Assembly: GCF_900105255.1 (NCBI RefSeq)
Contig: NZ_LT629763.1
Span: forward strand, 2,852,001-2,916,000
Length of the DNA: 64,000 bases
Origin: Halopseudomonas sabulinigri
GTDB taxonomy: Bacteria > Pseudomonadota > Gammaproteobacteria > Pseudomonadales > Pseudomonadaceae
Direction of reading: 5' to 3'
In this document: one piece after another, positions 7,891 through 20,698 of the stretch
How the letters are laid out: each line of letters opens with the position of its first letter
Numbering within the stretch: the first letter of the stretch is position 1
The notes under the pieces: generated by a model
What the model was told of the DNA's origin: nothing
The model's database searches: none
What the model saw: the letters and a program-made list of their open reading frames with translations, nothing else
Position numbers and translations under genes: made by a program

Positions 7891-9699
7891 ATGCCTGCGA
7901 GTCGCTCGATTCGACAGCGGCTTGTCTCGCTCCAGCCAGCGTGGCTGATTGCTGCGCTGGCTGGTTTCGTGTTGCTGTTTTTTGGTAACAACGCCTTCTC
8001 TTTGCTGCTAGCCGGCATCGCGCTGTTCATTTTGGGCATGCGCTATCTTGAAAACGGTTTCCGTGCCTTTACCGGCGGTGCTCTTGAGCGCTGGCTGACT
8101 GCCTGCACCAGCAGCGTGTGGAAGAGCCTGCTATTTGGTGGCGTAACGACCGCCCTTGTGCAATCCAGCTCATTGATTACCCTGCTCAGCATCGCCTTTC
8201 TCAGCGCTGGCCTGATCAGCCTGACCGCCGGCATTGGCATCGTGTTTGGCGCTAACCTGGGTACCACGACCGGCGCCTGGCTGATTGCGCTGATCGGGCT
8301 GAAGGTTGATCTGTCGCAGATTGCCATGCCGATGCTGGTGCTTGGGGTGATCCTGGAGCGCAACAAATCGGCGAGTTGGCGCGGTGGCGGGCAGGTGCTG
8401 CTGGGTGTTGGGCTGCTGTTTCTGGGCATCGACCAGATGAAGCTGGGTTTTGCAGGTATGGATGCTGCGCTGAATCTTTCCGTCTACGCGGCCAGTGGCT
8501 GGCAAAGTCTGCTGCTGTATGCCGCGCTGGGCACCCTGGCGACAGTGCTGATGCAATCGAGCCACGCGACCCTGATGATCACCTTGACCGCCTTGGCGGG
8601 TGGCCAGTTGGGCTACCTGGATGCGCTGGCGATGGCGGTGGGAGCCAATCTGGGGACCACGATCACCGCACTGATAGCGGCGTTCAGTGCCAATAACGCA
8701 GGCCGCCAGTTGGCCGCGGCGCATATTGTGTTCAATCTGCTGACAGCCATGGTCGCGCTGGCAATTCTGCCATTGCTGGCGCAGTGGGTGGACACGCTGA
8801 GCAGTTGGTTGGGCATTGACGAGCACGCCCTGACGCTGAAATTGGCACTTTTTCATACTCTGTTCAATCTGCTCGGTCTGCTGATCATGCTGCCTTTGGT
8901 GCCGCTGCTGGTCCGTAGCCTGCAACGCTGGCTGCCGGCGGCCGTAGAACCGGATGAGGAGCTTTCACAGCAGCCGCGCTCCAGCGCGCTTTATCTGAAT
9001 GATGCTGCGCTGCTCCACGCCGACACGGCACTGCGGGTGTTACAGCAGGAGCTGGCGCACCTGGCCAGCCTGAGCCATCAGGTGATTGCCGCGGCGCTGT
9101 ACCTGCCGGCCGACTTCATGCGTGATGTGCCCGCCCGCCAGAACCTGAGTAGTCGGTTGTCGATACCGCCGCTGGCCGCGCGCGAGGATGCCGATGCGCT
9201 GTATCACCGGCATATCAAGGGCGTGTACGGCGATATTATCGCCTTTCGCAGCCGTCTGGACTGCGAGCTGTTGCCGCAGCAACAGCAGCAATTGATGGAC
9301 GATATGTTGTCTGCGCGTGATCTGGTAGAAGCGGTAAAGGCGGCCAAGCATCTGCAAGGTAACTTGCGTAAGTACGTTGACAGTCAGCGTCCGGCCCTGC
9401 GTGAGGGCTACCGGCAGTTGCGCGAGCAGGGCCGCTCAGTGCTCTCGGTATTGGCTAGTGGCAGTGCGCAGGCGGGTGTTGCCGCTGAGCGCGGGTCAGC
9501 GGCGCTTTCGCAGGCGCAGCAGATGTTCAGTGCCGGCTTTGAGCGCCAGCTGCATGAGCAACTGCGCAGTGGCGAGCTGGACGGCTGGCAGGCGACCTCG
9601 CTACTCAACGATCTTAATTACCTGAAGCAAATTGGTGATCACCTGCGTGCAGCGCACGACATGATCTATACCCGCGCAGCGCTGCGGGCTGCCGGCTAG
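7891..9699 (+). CDS. Na/Pi cotransporter family protein with PhoU-like tail
   Basis: A 602-residue membrane protein of the NptA/YjbB family, which couples sodium to phosphate movement. Two inverted repeats each carry the QSS signature, QSSSLITLL at about residue 91 and QSSHATLMI at about residue 222, with GANLGTT motifs near 121 and 252. Eight or more membrane segments occupy residues 15-350. The last 240 residues are soluble and helical, consistent with the PhoU-like domain that many members carry. Direction of transport is debated in the family. A strong terminator follows the gene. Confidence 0.9.
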   Translation: MPASRSIRQRLVSLQPAWLIAALAGFVLLFFGNNAFSLLLAGIALFILGMRYLENGFRAFTGGALERWLTACTSSVWKSLLFGGVTTALVQSSSLITLLSIAFLSAGLISLTAGIGIVFGANLGTTTGAWLIALIGLKVDLSQIAMPMLVLGVILERNKSASWRGGGQVLLGVGLLFLGIDQMKLGFAGMDAALNLSVYAASGWQSLLLYAALGTLATVLMQSSHATLMITLTALAGGQLGYLDALAMAVGANLGTTITALIAAFSANNAGRQLAAAHIVFNLLTAMVALAILPLLAQWVDTLSSWLGIDEHALTLKLALFHTLFNLLGLLIMLPLVPLLVRSLQRWLPAAVEPDEELSQQPRSSALYLNDAALLHADTALRVLQQELAHLASLSHQVIAAALYLPADFMRDVPARQNLSSRLSIPPLAAREDADALYHRHIKGVYGDIIAFRSRLDCELLPQQQQQLMDDMLSARDLVEAVKAAKHLQGNLRKYVDSQRPALREGYRQLREQGRSVLSVLASGSAQAGVAAERGSAALSQAQQMFSAGFERQLHEQLRSGELDGWQATSLLNDLNYLKQIGDHLRAAHDMIYTRAALRAAG

Positions 9700-9744
9700 C
9701 GCTGCGCCGCCTGGTTGCTTGAGCGGGCGTAACGGCCAGGCAAT

Positions 9745-9778
9745 AAAAAACGCCCGCTGCGTGAGCAGCGGGCGTTTT
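9745..9778. terminator. bidirectional intrinsic terminator
   Basis: A GC-rich stem CGCCCGCTGC / GCAGCGGGCG with a GTGA loop is flanked by AAAAAA on the left and TTTT on the right. It serves the phosphate cotransporter gene on the plus strand and the elongation factor gene on the minus strand, which converge here. Confidence 0.93.
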
Positions 9779-9820
9779 CGTGAAACGGCGCCAGGGCCGT
9801 TTCGATGCAGCCAATAGTAC

Positions 9821-11905
<2,085 letters not shown>

Positions 11906-11995
11906 GGCACTCTCTGATAAGCCGGGTGGAAAAACAGGCGGCCAATATACAGGAATCGGAAAAGAATCTCTCGGCTTTTACGATGAAATGGTGTT

Positions 11996-12019
11996 AAAGG
12001 CAGGTTAATGCCTGCCTTT
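11996..12019 (-). terminator. intrinsic terminator after gamma-glutamyltransferase gene
   Basis: Perfect 9-base arms AAAGGCAGG and CCTGCCTTT surround a 6-base loop, 30 bases beyond the stop of the gamma-glutamyltransferase gene. On the minus strand the stem ends in TTTAA, a short U-tract. It also isolates the downstream elongation factor gene. Confidence 0.65.
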
Positions 12020-12048
12020 GGAGGGGGTGGCGAGACGTTCTGTCTGTG

Positions 12049-13788
12049 CTACTCGATGCTAGCGCCTTGTTGCGTATACAATTTTGTGACCGCCGCAGCG
12101 CTCACCCGAGCCTCACCAATACCGCGTGGATCGCTGGCGGCGCTGAGTTGGTTGTCGGCCTTCTGCCAGGAAACCGCCTGCATATTGCCGTAGTCGCGGC
12201 CAACCGGTTCGATGCTGTGGCCCATGGCTTCAAGCGCGCTTTGCTGCTGGGCGCTGAAAGCAGCCGCTTCGACTTGAATATGATCCGGCAGATACTGATG
12301 GTGAAAGCGCGGACGGCTGACCCAGCGTTCGACCGGCTCGCCGCGCATGGCCTCCAGCGAACCCAGCAGCACCATGGTGATGATGCGGCTGCCGCCGGGT
12401 GTGCCGAGGATCGCCAGCTGCTGATCGTTTTCCAGCATGGTCGGGGTCATGCTGGACAGTGGGCGCTTGCCGGGCGCAATGGCGTTGGCTTCGCTGCCGG
12501 CCAGGCCGTAGGCGTTGACGCCATCCGGATCGGCAGCAAAGTCGTCCATCTCATTATTTAGCAGTACGCCGGTGCCGGGCACGGTGAAGGCGGCGCCAAA
12601 GGGTAGATTGACGCTGAGCGTGGCGGCCACGGCATTGCCCTGGGCGTCGATCAACGAGAAATGCGTGGTGTGGTTGCCTTCGACAAAGTCGATCAGTGGC
12701 CCCAGCTCGCTGCTCGGCGTGGCACGCTCAGGGTCGATGCTGGCCGCCAGCTTGGCGGCGTAGTCGCTGGAGGTCAGCTGCTGTACCGGCACCTCGACAA
12801 AGTCGTTGTCGCCCAGCAGCGCAGCGCGGTCACGGTAAGTGCGGCGCATCAGCTCAACCAGTTGGTGAGTCCATGGCACTGAACCGGGTGCGGCCTTGGG
12901 CAGGGTGTCGAGCCCCTGCAGTATGCCGGCCAGCGCGATACCACCGGCGGAGGGCAGCGGGGCGCTGATCACGTCAAAACCATTGGCGGTAAAGCGGATG
13001 GGCGAGCGTTCGATGACCTTGTAGTCGTCCAGGTCCGCCTGCTGCCAGATGCCGCCTGCGCTGCGCACCCCCTCAATCAGCTGCTTGCCAACCCTGCCTT
13101 TATAGAAGCCATCACGGCCCTCGGCTGCCATGGCGCGCAGGGTGGCGGCCAGTTCGGGTTGCTTGATGACAGTACCGACGGCGGGCAGCTGGCTATCGCG
13201 TAGAAAGAGGCGGTCGGTTTCCGGGTAGCGGTTCATCGCCTCCAGCCGGTAACCGGCGAGGGTGCGGTAGTGCTCGCTGATGGCAAAACCGTTCTCGGCG
13301 GCGGCAATGGCGGGTGCGAGCGTCTTGGCCAGGGGCAGCTTGCCGTAATGCTCGGCGAGATGGGCGAGCGCCGCCGGGACGCCGGGAATACCGGCCGCCA
13401 GCGGGCCATTGATCGCCGGGTCGCGTTGCACAATGCCGTCGCTATCACGGTAGAGGTCGCGGTTGGCGCTCAGCGGTGCGGTTTCGCGGGCATCGATAAA
13501 GCGGTAGGGCTGATCGCTGTTGCCCGGCTGGCGTAGCAGAAAGAAACCGCCGCCGCCCAGACCTGAACTGTAGGGTTCGACCACCGCGAGGGTAGCGGCG
13601 ACGGCCACCGCCGCGTCAAAGGCATTGCCGCCCTGATCAAGGATGGTGTGGCCGGCCGCGGTAGCGAGGGGGTGGGCGCTGGCGACCGCCTGCTGGCCAG
13701 GGCCATTGGCGGCGTGCAGCGGTGCGGCGGACAACAGGCCGGCCAGACTGAGGGTGATCAGAAGGTGCCTGTTGTGCCGCATGCCCAT
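12049..13788 (-). CDS. ggt: gamma-glutamyltransferase, periplasmic
   Basis: A 579-residue self-processing enzyme that cleaves or transfers the gamma-glutamyl group of glutathione. An N-terminal signal peptide (about residues 1-26, ending LHA) sends it to the periplasm. The autocatalytic cleavage and nucleophile site is Thr374 in NHTTHFS, followed by the small-subunit segments NNEMDDF and the PLSSMTPT loop that binds substrate. I chose ATG 13788, which directly follows the ferredoxin stop; an open frame extends further upstream through the ferredoxin gene but that part is out of frame with any conserved sequence. The second Met at 13782 is also possible. Confidence 0.95.
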   Translation of the reverse strand: MGMRHNRHLLITLSLAGLLSAAPLHAANGPGQQAVASAHPLATAAGHTILDQGGNAFDAAVAVAATLAVVEPYSSGLGGGGFFLLRQPGNSDQPYRFIDARETAPLSANRDLYRDSDGIVQRDPAINGPLAAGIPGVPAALAHLAEHYGKLPLAKTLAPAIAAAENGFAISEHYRTLAGYRLEAMNRYPETDRLFLRDSQLPAVGTVIKQPELAATLRAMAAEGRDGFYKGRVGKQLIEGVRSAGGIWQQADLDDYKVIERSPIRFTANGFDVISAPLPSAGGIALAGILQGLDTLPKAAPGSVPWTHQLVELMRRTYRDRAALLGDNDFVEVPVQQLTSSDYAAKLAASIDPERATPSSELGPLIDFVEGNHTTHFSLIDAQGNAVAATLSVNLPFGAAFTVPGTGVLLNNEMDDFAADPDGVNAYGLAGSEANAIAPGKRPLSSMTPTMLENDQQLAILGTPGGSRIITMVLLGSLEAMRGEPVERWVSRPRFHHQYLPDHIQVEAAAFSAQQQSALEAMGHSIEPVGRDYGNMQAVSWQKADNQLSAASDPRGIGEARVSAAAVTKLYTQQGASIE

Positions 13789-13790
13789 GC

Positions 13791-14045
<255 letters not shown>

Positions 14046-14069
14046 TCAGAGGCTCCGCGGCGCAAGGAT

Positions 14070-16258
<2,189 letters not shown>

Positions 16259-16284
16259 GGAATTCCCCTGAATGCGGTAGTCGG

Positions 16285-16824
16285 TCAGATAACGGGTGGA
16301 CCAGGATAGCCAGTCGTGGCCCAGGACAGCGGCAGCGCGTACCACGACATCATCAGCAGCTTGCTCAGGGTGTTGTAGCCCTGGCGCAGCATCTCGAAGC
16401 GGCTATCGCGCCAGCGCAGCAAAAAGGTATTGAGCTGCTCGGGGCTGGCTTTGCTCATGTCGCCCCATATCCCGGTCAGCGGGCCACGGGTGAGCGGCAT
16501 GCTCAGCAGACCAAACAGGTCGAGCACGGCCTTTTGCACGAAAGGGGAGGTGTGCGCCAGCGAATAGTCGAGCTGCGCCAGAGCCTGGGCAATCGCGTCC
16601 GGATGCTGCGTCAAGGCGGGGTGCGGGCCGAGGATTACGGGGTACAGCGCACTCAGCAGCGGCAGGTCGGAGGCGCGCAGCACTTGGAATTCCGGCGCGG
16701 CGCGCTCCGAGGTGCAGCCGGTCAGGCTGGCGGTGAGTCCGACTGTGCTCAGCGCGAGGCTGGCACCCAGACCCAGTTTGAGCAGGTCGCGCCGGCCCAG
16801 CTGGGGGTTCAGGTTGGAGTCCAT
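16285..16824 (-). CDS. laoB: LaoB-like Tat-signal small subunit, putative lipoprotein
   Basis: A 179-residue partner of the GMC dehydrogenase. The N-terminus carries a twin-arginine signal, GRRDLLKLGLG at residues 10-20, and a lipobox LTGC ending at Cys37, so it is likely exported folded and lipid-anchored. The remaining 140 residues resemble the small subunits found with membrane GMC enzymes (gluconate 2-dehydrogenase subunit 3 type). Since LaoA lacks a signal, co-export of a LaoA-LaoB complex is a reasonable inference. Start 16824 was chosen over 16869 because it gives a standard Tat leader. Confidence 0.82.
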   Translation of the reverse strand: MDSNLNPQLGRRDLLKLGLGASLALSTVGLTASLTGCTSERAAPEFQVLRASDLPLLSALYPVILGPHPALTQHPDAIAQALAQLDYSLAHTSPFVQKAVLDLFGLLSMPLTRGPLTGIWGDMSKASPEQLNTFLLRWRDSRFEMLRQGYNTLSKLLMMSWYALPLSWATTGYPGPPVI

Positions 16825-16892
16825 GGGTTCAGGCTCATTATTCTTGTTGTGGACTGAGGTGCGGGGCACCTCAGCTGAAAATACGCCAGTAT

Positions 16893-18335
16893 TCAGCGCA
16901 AAAACAGTTTGTAGACCATTTGCTGCAGCTTGCTGCCGTAGGGTGGGTAGATCGGCCGCGAACCGTTGAAGCGCTGTTTGATGTACACGCTCTTAGCCTT
17001 GCTCAGGGTCAGGAAGCCTTCGTGCCCGTGGTAGTGGCCCATGCCGGAAGGGCCAATGCCGCCGAAGGGCATGTCGTCCTGCGCCACATGGAAAATGGTG
17101 TCGTTGATACACATGCCACCAGCGTGGGTCTGCTCCATCATGCGCTGCTGCTCGGCCTTGTCGTAGCCGAAGTAATAAAGCGCCAGCGGACGCGGACGGT
17201 CGGCGATGTAGTCGAGCGCTGCATTCAGGTCGTCGTAGGGCACGATCGGCAGCAACGGCCCGAAAATCTCGTCCTGCATCAGCTTCATGTCGTCGGTAGT
17301 GTTGAGCACCAGCGTCGGCGGCAGAATGCGGCTGTCGCTCAGGTCCTCGTTGGCCGGGTTGATCGGCAGCAGGCGGGCGCCTTTCTCTTCGGCGTCCTGC
17401 AGGTAACCCTGCAGACGCAGGTACTGGCGCGGGTTTACCACCTGGGTGTAGTCGGGGTTGTCGCGCAGTGTCGGGTACATTTTCGACAGTTGATTGCTCA
17501 GGGCCTCGACCAGGCCGTCGACTCGCGCGCGCGGGCAGAGAATGTAATCGGGCGCCACGCAGGTCTGGCCGGCGTTCATCGCCTTGCCGAAGGCAATACG
17601 TTCGGCAGCGTCGGCCAGTGGCACGTCAGCGGAAATGATCGCCGGCGATTTGCCGCCCAGCTCCAGCGTGACCGGCGTCAGGTTGTCGGCCGCTGCGCGC
17701 ATGACATGTCGGCCAATGCTGGTAGCGCCGGTGAACAGCAGATGATCGAAGGCCAGCTGCGAAAAGGCCACGCCGACCTCGGCTTCACCGGTAATCACCG
17801 CCACCTGATCTTCATTGAACACCTCGGCCAGCACGCGGCCGAGCAGGTCGGCAGTTTCCGGTGTGGACTCGCTCATCTTGATCAAGGCGCGGTTGCCGGC
17901 GGCCAGCGCGGTGACCAGCGGGCCGATGGCGAGAAACAGCGGGTAGTTCCAGGGCACGATGATGCCGACTACGCCGAGCGGCTGATAGACCACCTGGGCC
18001 TTGCCCGGCTGGAAGGCCATACCCACCTTGCGCTTGGACGGCTTCATCCAGCGGCGAATGTGTTTACTGGCGTACTTGATGCCTTCAAGCGAGGGCAGAA
18101 TCTCGGCCAGCTTGGTTTCATCGGCGGAGCGGCGGCCAAAATCGGCGTTGATGGCTGCGATCAGGGCGTCCTGATGCTTCAATATCGCGGCTTTCAGCTC
18201 GCCCAGTTGGCGGATGCGGCTCTCGGCATCGGGCATGGGCGCGGCGCGAAACGCGGCGCGCTGCAGGGCAAAGAGGTCGTGCATGCGATTGATCGAATGC
18301 TGCTGGTCCTGCATGTAGGCGATATCGGCTACCAT
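16893..18335 (-). CDS. laoC: aldehyde dehydrogenase LaoC (coniferyl-aldehyde dehydrogenase family)
   Basis: A 480-residue NAD(P)-dependent aldehyde dehydrogenase that would oxidise the aldehyde made by LaoA to a fatty acid. The cofactor segment VPWNYPL is at residues 128-134, the general base Glu225 lies in TLELGGKSP and the nucleophile Cys259 in NAGQTCVAPDY. The C-terminal hydrophobic and basic tail is typical of fatty-aldehyde dehydrogenases that touch membranes. GGAGG lies 5 bases before the ATG at 18335. It is the promoter-proximal gene of laoCBA and is divergent from the laoR regulator. Confidence 0.92.
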   Translation of the reverse strand: MVADIAYMQDQQHSINRMHDLFALQRAAFRAAPMPDAESRIRQLGELKAAILKHQDALIAAINADFGRRSADETKLAEILPSLEGIKYASKHIRRWMKPSKRKVGMAFQPGKAQVVYQPLGVVGIIVPWNYPLFLAIGPLVTALAAGNRALIKMSESTPETADLLGRVLAEVFNEDQVAVITGEAEVGVAFSQLAFDHLLFTGATSIGRHVMRAAADNLTPVTLELGGKSPAIISADVPLADAAERIAFGKAMNAGQTCVAPDYILCPRARVDGLVEALSNQLSKMYPTLRDNPDYTQVVNPRQYLRLQGYLQDAEEKGARLLPINPANEDLSDSRILPPTLVLNTTDDMKLMQDEIFGPLLPIVPYDDLNAALDYIADRPRPLALYYFGYDKAEQQRMMEQTHAGGMCINDTIFHVAQDDMPFGGIGPSGMGHYHGHEGFLTLSKAKSVYIKQRFNGSRPIYPPYGSKLQQMVYKLFLR

Positions 18336-18442
18336 GGTGCCTCCGCAATAGGCCGGGCTGAGGGATTGGCCGGCTCTTGTTGTGTGTTGTGTATGCCCGT
18401 CTGCGCGCGTGCGGACGGATTGTTTGAAGCAAGTCAGGTATT

Positions 18443-18462
18443 TTTAGAGTATTTGCTCTAAA
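18443..18462. promoter_or_regulatory. palindromic operator between laoC and laoR
   Basis: TTTAGAG and CTCTAAA are exact reverse complements separated by six bases (TATTTG). The site ends 33 bases before the laoR ATG and lies 108 bases from the laoC start. Geometry and placement in a divergent TetR-family gap make it the likely LaoR binding site, controlling laoR and perhaps laoCBA. Confidence 0.65.
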
Positions 18463-18495
18463 GTGTCAATTCGTTCATTTAACCGGCTATCAGGT

Positions 18496-19155
18496 ATGAA
18501 AACCCGCGACCGTATTCTTCAGGCCAGTCTGCAGCTGTTTAACGAGCAGGGTGAGCGCGCCGTTACCACCAATCACATTGCGGCTCATCTGGGCATGTCG
18601 CCGGGTAATCTGTATTACCACTTTCGCAACAAGCAGCAGATTATCGCCGAGCTGGTGGCGCGGTATGAGGCCGAGGTGGAGGGGTATTTGCAGGTGCCGC
18701 AGGGGCGTGCGCTGACGCTGCAGGACAAGGCGCATTACCTGGAGTCGATCAATCAGGGGCTCTGGCAGTACCGCTTTTTGCTGCGGGACCTGGAGCATCT
18801 GGTGTCCGCCGACCCTGAAATGGCCGAACGTTATCGGCAGTTTTCGCGGCGTTGTGTGCAAAGCGGGCAGGCGATCTATCAGGGGCTGGTGGATGCCGGC
18901 TTTCTTTGTGCCAAGCGCGCCAACCCGGAAGCCTTGGCACTGAACTCCTGGCTACTGATGACCAGTTGGGTGAGCTTTCTCTGCACCACGGTACTGGACG
19001 GAGAGCAGTCCGAGCTGACCCCGGCCATGCTGCGTCGCGGCGTGTACCAGGTGTTGTCGCAGGAGCTGGGGCTGTTAACCGAGCAGGCGCGCCCGGCGAT
19101 CGAAGCCTTGCTGGCCGAATATTATCTACCGCTGGATGGCATTGGCTTGAGCTGA
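18496..19155 (+). CDS. laoR: TetR-family regulator LaoR
   Basis: A 219-residue TetR-type repressor. The helix-turn-helix is at about residues 20-45 with TTNHIAAHLGMSPGNLYYHFRNK, the usual recognition helix ending in YYHF. The C-terminal ligand domain (about 60-215) is all-helical. I prefer the ATG at 18496; a GTG at 18463 would start directly at the end of the palindrome and add 11 residues. It is divergent from laoCBA and is inferred to repress it, with an alcohol, aldehyde or fatty acyl signal as inducer. Its 3' end overlaps the converging hydrolase gene by 34 bases. Confidence 0.9.
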   Translation: MKTRDRILQASLQLFNEQGERAVTTNHIAAHLGMSPGNLYYHFRNKQQIIAELVARYEAEVEGYLQVPQGRALTLQDKAHYLESINQGLWQYRFLLRDLEHLVSADPEMAERYRQFSRRCVQSGQAIYQGLVDAGFLCAKRANPEALALNSWLLMTSWVSFLCTTVLDGEQSELTPAMLRRGVYQVLSQELGLLTEQARPAIEALLAEYYLPLDGIGLS

Positions 19156-20141
19156 GCGCTCAGCCAGAGTGGTATGCGCCGCTCCAGATAGTAGCGGGGG
19201 CGCCACGGCGGCCCTTCGACAAAGCCCACATGGCCACCGTGCGGGTGCAGCTCGAACTCGGTGCCGGAGGCCAGTTCACTGCTTTCAGGCAGGCTGTGCG
19301 GATAGACGAACGGATCGTTCAACGCCTGAATGATCAGCGTCGGCACCCGAATACTGCTCAGAAAGAAGCGGCTGCTGCAGCGCCGGTAATAGTCTTCGGC
19401 GCTGGCAAAGCCGTGCAGTGGCGCGGTGATGCGGCCATCAAAATCCCAGAAGCTGTCCATGCCGGCCAGCGAGCCGAGGGCGTCGAGGCGCGCGTATTCG
19501 GCATCGCGCCCCTGATGCTGAAACAGGCGCTTCTTGTTGGTCACGTAGGCCAGCATGTCGCGCATGAAGCGGCTCTGATACACCCGTGAGAAACCAACCT
19601 GCAGGCGGTCGGCGCACTGATCCAGGCGGAAGGGCACCGATACTGCCACAGCTGCTGCGACGGCCGCGTGTTCACCCTGCTCACCCAGATACTTCAGCAG
19701 CACATTACCGCCCAGTGAGTAGCCGACCGCGACCAGCGCTTGGCCGGGGTGCAACCCTTTGACGTGGGCGATTACTTCAGCGAGGTCATCGCTGGCGCCG
19801 GAGTGGTAAGCCCGGGCACTGTGGTTCGGCTCGCCGGAGCAGCCGCGCCAGTTGAGCGCCACGCTGTGCCAACCAAGTGCGGCGAGGGCGCGCTGCTGGC
19901 CGAGAATATACAGTGAGGCCGAGCTGCCGGTCAGGCCGTGCAGCAGTAGCGCAATGGGCGCCGCTTGCGCACCTGCGCTGTGCCAGTCGAGATCCAGGTA
20001 GTCGCCGTCGCTCAAGGTCATGCGTGTGCGCTGGCGCTGCAGTGCAGGCGGCCGACGCAGCAGCGGACTGAACAGCGTCTGCAGATGACCGCCCGGCAAC
20101 CAGCGGGCCGCACGGAACAGGCTCAACCCTGGCGGCGCCAC
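19122..20141 (-). CDS. alpha/beta hydrolase, YheT/ABHD1 family
   Basis: A 339-residue alpha/beta-hydrolase. The oxyanion strand LLLHGLTG is at residues 65-72, the nucleophile Ser142 sits in VGYSLGGN, the likely acid Asp in QALNDPF at about 274, and His in HPHGGHVGF near 300. This is the YheT (PA0368-like) family of predicted esterases; substrates are poorly known. The gene ends inside the 3' end of laoR on the other strand and its start overlaps the end of rsmD by about 19 bases, so it is probably translated from the rsmD transcript. Confidence 0.9.
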   Translation of the reverse strand: MAPPGLSLFRAARWLPGGHLQTLFSPLLRRPPALQRQRTRMTLSDGDYLDLDWHSAGAQAAPIALLLHGLTGSSASLYILGQQRALAALGWHSVALNWRGCSGEPNHSARAYHSGASDDLAEVIAHVKGLHPGQALVAVGYSLGGNVLLKYLGEQGEHAAVAAAVAVSVPFRLDQCADRLQVGFSRVYQSRFMRDMLAYVTNKKRLFQHQGRDAEYARLDALGSLAGMDSFWDFDGRITAPLHGFASAEDYYRRCSSRFFLSSIRVPTLIIQALNDPFVYPHSLPESSELASGTEFELHPHGGHVGFVEGPPWRPRYYLERRIPLWLSAQLKPMPSSGR

Positions 20142-20698
20142 AGGCTGTACCAGACCTGGCCGGCGCGCTTCTCGCGGTGCAGCTGCCAGTTGTCAGGCAG
20201 GCTCTGACGGCCAGGTGAGTTCTCGCTTTCCAGGTAGATCAAGGCGTCTGCGCTCAGCCAGCCGTTGGCCTCCAGCGCCGCACATGCGGGTTCGAGCAAG
20301 CCTTGATGGAAGGGCGGATCGATAAAGACAATGTCGTAGCGCTCGGCAGGTGGCGTGCCAAGCATGGCCAGGCCATTGTCCTGACGCACCTCGGCCTTGC
20401 TGCAGTTCAAGGTGCTCAGATGGCCGCGCAAGGTGCTGACCACGTCGCGGTTCAGGTCGACGGCCAGCGCCCAGCCCGCTCCGCGCGACAGCGCCTCCAG
20501 TGCCAGCGCGCCGCTGCCGGTGAAGAGGTCCAGGCAGCGGGCCCCCTGAATGTCGCCACTAAGCCAGTTGAACAGGGTTTCACGCACGCGATCCGGCGTG
20601 GGCCGCAGGCCCGGCTGCTCGGTGAAGCTGAAGCGGCGGCTGCCCCACTCGCCACCGATAATGCGCAGCTGGCCGACCTTGGCTTTGACCTGCTTCAT
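20123..20698 (-). CDS. rsmD: 16S rRNA (guanine-966-N2)-methyltransferase
   Basis: A 191-residue SAM-dependent methyltransferase that modifies G966 of 16S rRNA. The N-terminal RPTPDRVRETLFNWL substrate motif at about residues 31-45 is characteristic. The SAM-binding segment CLDLFTGSGALALEAL is at about 55-70 and the catalytic DPPF motif at about 125-128. Length is as expected. The ATG overlaps the stop of the upstream peptidase gene by 4 bases, and the hydrolase gene overlaps its 3' end. Confidence 0.95.
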   Translation of the reverse strand: MKQVKAKVGQLRIIGGEWGSRRFSFTEQPGLRPTPDRVRETLFNWLSGDIQGARCLDLFTGSGALALEALSRGAGWALAVDLNRDVVSTLRGHLSTLNCSKAEVRQDNGLAMLGTPPAERYDIVFIDPPFHQGLLEPACAALEANGWLSADALIYLESENSPGRQSLPDNWQLHREKRAGQVWYSLWRRQG

